Positions 57,397-57,963 of a stretch of 57,963 nt of DNA are shown here, in pieces. The stretch covers positions 1 through 57,963 of the forward strand of contig NZ_LQPJ01000052.1 in assembly GCF_002101785.1 (NCBI RefSeq), given 5' to 3'. Position numbers and translations under genes: made by a program. Below the pieces are notes generated by a model. That model saw only the letters and a program-made list of their open reading frames with translations, was not told the DNA's origin and searched no databases. Position 1 is the stretch's first letter. Each line of letters begins with the position of its first letter. The stretch comes from Mycobacterium palustre (GTDB lineage Bacteria; Actinomycetota; Actinomycetes; Mycobacteriales; Mycobacteriaceae).

Positions 57397-57963
57397 ACCT
57401 GACGGCGGGGCGGTGGCCTGTAGGGCGCCGACGTAGCCCGGCCAGTCCAGCGAGTCGACCGGGTTGGCGCCGGCCAGGTCGGCGGTGTCCGCGGGAAAGG
57501 TCCGCGCCTGGCCGGGACCCGAACCGCGGGTCTCGAACCGCACCGTCACCACGCCGTGGCCCGCGCCCTGCACCCAGCCGTGCCCGAATTCGCGGTGCGT
57601 GACGTCGTCGCCGACCCGCCACGGCGACGACCCTTGCGCCGGCGCGAACATGACCTCGGTCGCGCTCTCGACGGGCTGCTCGTCGGATACCTCCCCGGCC
57701 AGCTCCAGGTCCGGAAACAGCGACTCCTGACGCACGTCGCTCAGGCCCGAAAACCCCACGCCCAGAAGGCGAATCGGCCCGATGTCGCGCGGGTCCAGCA
57801 GCAGCCGGCGGGCCACCGCGACCAGCGCGCCGGCCTCGGTGGTCGCGTACGGCAGGGTCGCCGAGCGGGTCAGCGTGCTCATGTCGGCCCTACCTTTCGG
57901 ACTGTCGGTTGATGGTTCGGGCCAGGAGTGCGGGATGATCAGCCGGTGCTGGTGAGGCAGGTA
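57361..57963 (-). CDS. dinX: DinX-like DNA polymerase IV, C-terminal part (cut by window edge)
   Basis: From 57882 leftward the frame reads [19 protein letters not shown], then [44 protein letters not shown] and a C-terminal DDVGDR: the end of the little-finger domain and tail of the mycobacterial Y-family polymerase DinX (Rv1537). Catalytic domains would lie beyond the right edge. The 27 codons to the edge are open ([20 protein letters not shown]) but do not resemble the expected RTxTVKxxxxDM strand; a piece of it, LARTI, lies in another frame. The gene may therefore be damaged here. Confidence 0.65.
   Translation of the reverse strand, partial: YLPHQHRLIIPHSWPEPSTDSPKGRADMSTLTRSATLPYATTEAGALVAVARRLLLDPRDIGPIRLLGVGFSGLSDVRQESLFPDLELAGEVSDEQPVESATEVMFAPAQGSSPWRVGDDVTHREFGHGWVQGAGHGVVTVRFETRGSGPGQARTFPADTADLAGANPVDSLDWPGYVGALQATAPPSGLAPAADDVGDR

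Overview
The window is high-GC, densely coded actinobacterial DNA and is clearly mycobacterial: it carries two PE proteins, an MmpS/MmpL transport cassette, a GAP-family lipid-addressing protein, DUF3558 and LpqH-type lipoproteins, RipD and a group I truncated haemoglobin. From memory, most of it (about 16-58 kb) follows the M. tuberculosis segment Rv1537 (dinX) to Rv1568 (bioA), read in reverse. The 48-bp intergenic repeat and the lipid cluster suggest a slow grower of the M. avium complex type. That species guess is inference.

Region 1 (1-16 kb) is an accessory envelope-lipid locus: GMC oxidoreductase (cut by the left edge), alpha/beta hydrolase, GAP-family membrane protein, UGT-type glycosyltransferase, sulfotransferase, HxxxDG acyltransferase, DHA2-type MFS exporter, MmpS, two MmpL proteins separated by a decayed mmpS remnant, and two tandem PE genes. 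Together they could build, decorate and export a glycosylated, acylated and perhaps sulfated lipid. Two promoter-proximal copies of one 24-bp element precede the MFS gene and mmpS.

Region 2 (16-28 kb) is conserved: bioA (not followed by bioF/bioD), a small membrane protein, the catalytically dead NlpC/P60 protein RipD with a QQAP-repeat tail, a membrane acyltransferase with a lumenal SGNH domain, and the treX-treY-treZ operon that turns alpha-glucan into trehalose.

Region 3 (27.6-37.3 kb) is mixed: a TIGR00027-type methyltransferase, a 32-residue membrane peptide, a mismatch uracil glycosylase, a MocR/PPOX divergent pair, ilvA, a Ddn-like nitroreductase, a large STAND-LuxR regulator and a DUF3558 lipoprotein. 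The frdABCD and mmpL6 genes remembered from this interval in M. tuberculosis are absent.

Region 4 (37.3-45.5 kb) has plsB1-fadD11 (GTGA overlap), then a MerR regulator whose palindromic operator is intact while genes on both sides have decayed (VOC and MBL-fold pseudogenes), then three secreted or lipid-anchored proteins.

Region 5 (45.5-58 kb) is housekeeping: dnaE1, an SRPBCC protein, two SDRs, glbN, a P450 behind a perfect 16-bp palindrome, a methyltransferase, an RluD-like pseudouridine synthase, lspA, ansA and the 3' part of dinX, whose upstream sequence looks abnormal at the window edge. A striking inverted pair of 20-bp-periodic repeat arrays lies at 50081-50240. No rRNA, tRNA, CRISPR array or insertion sequence was recognised.
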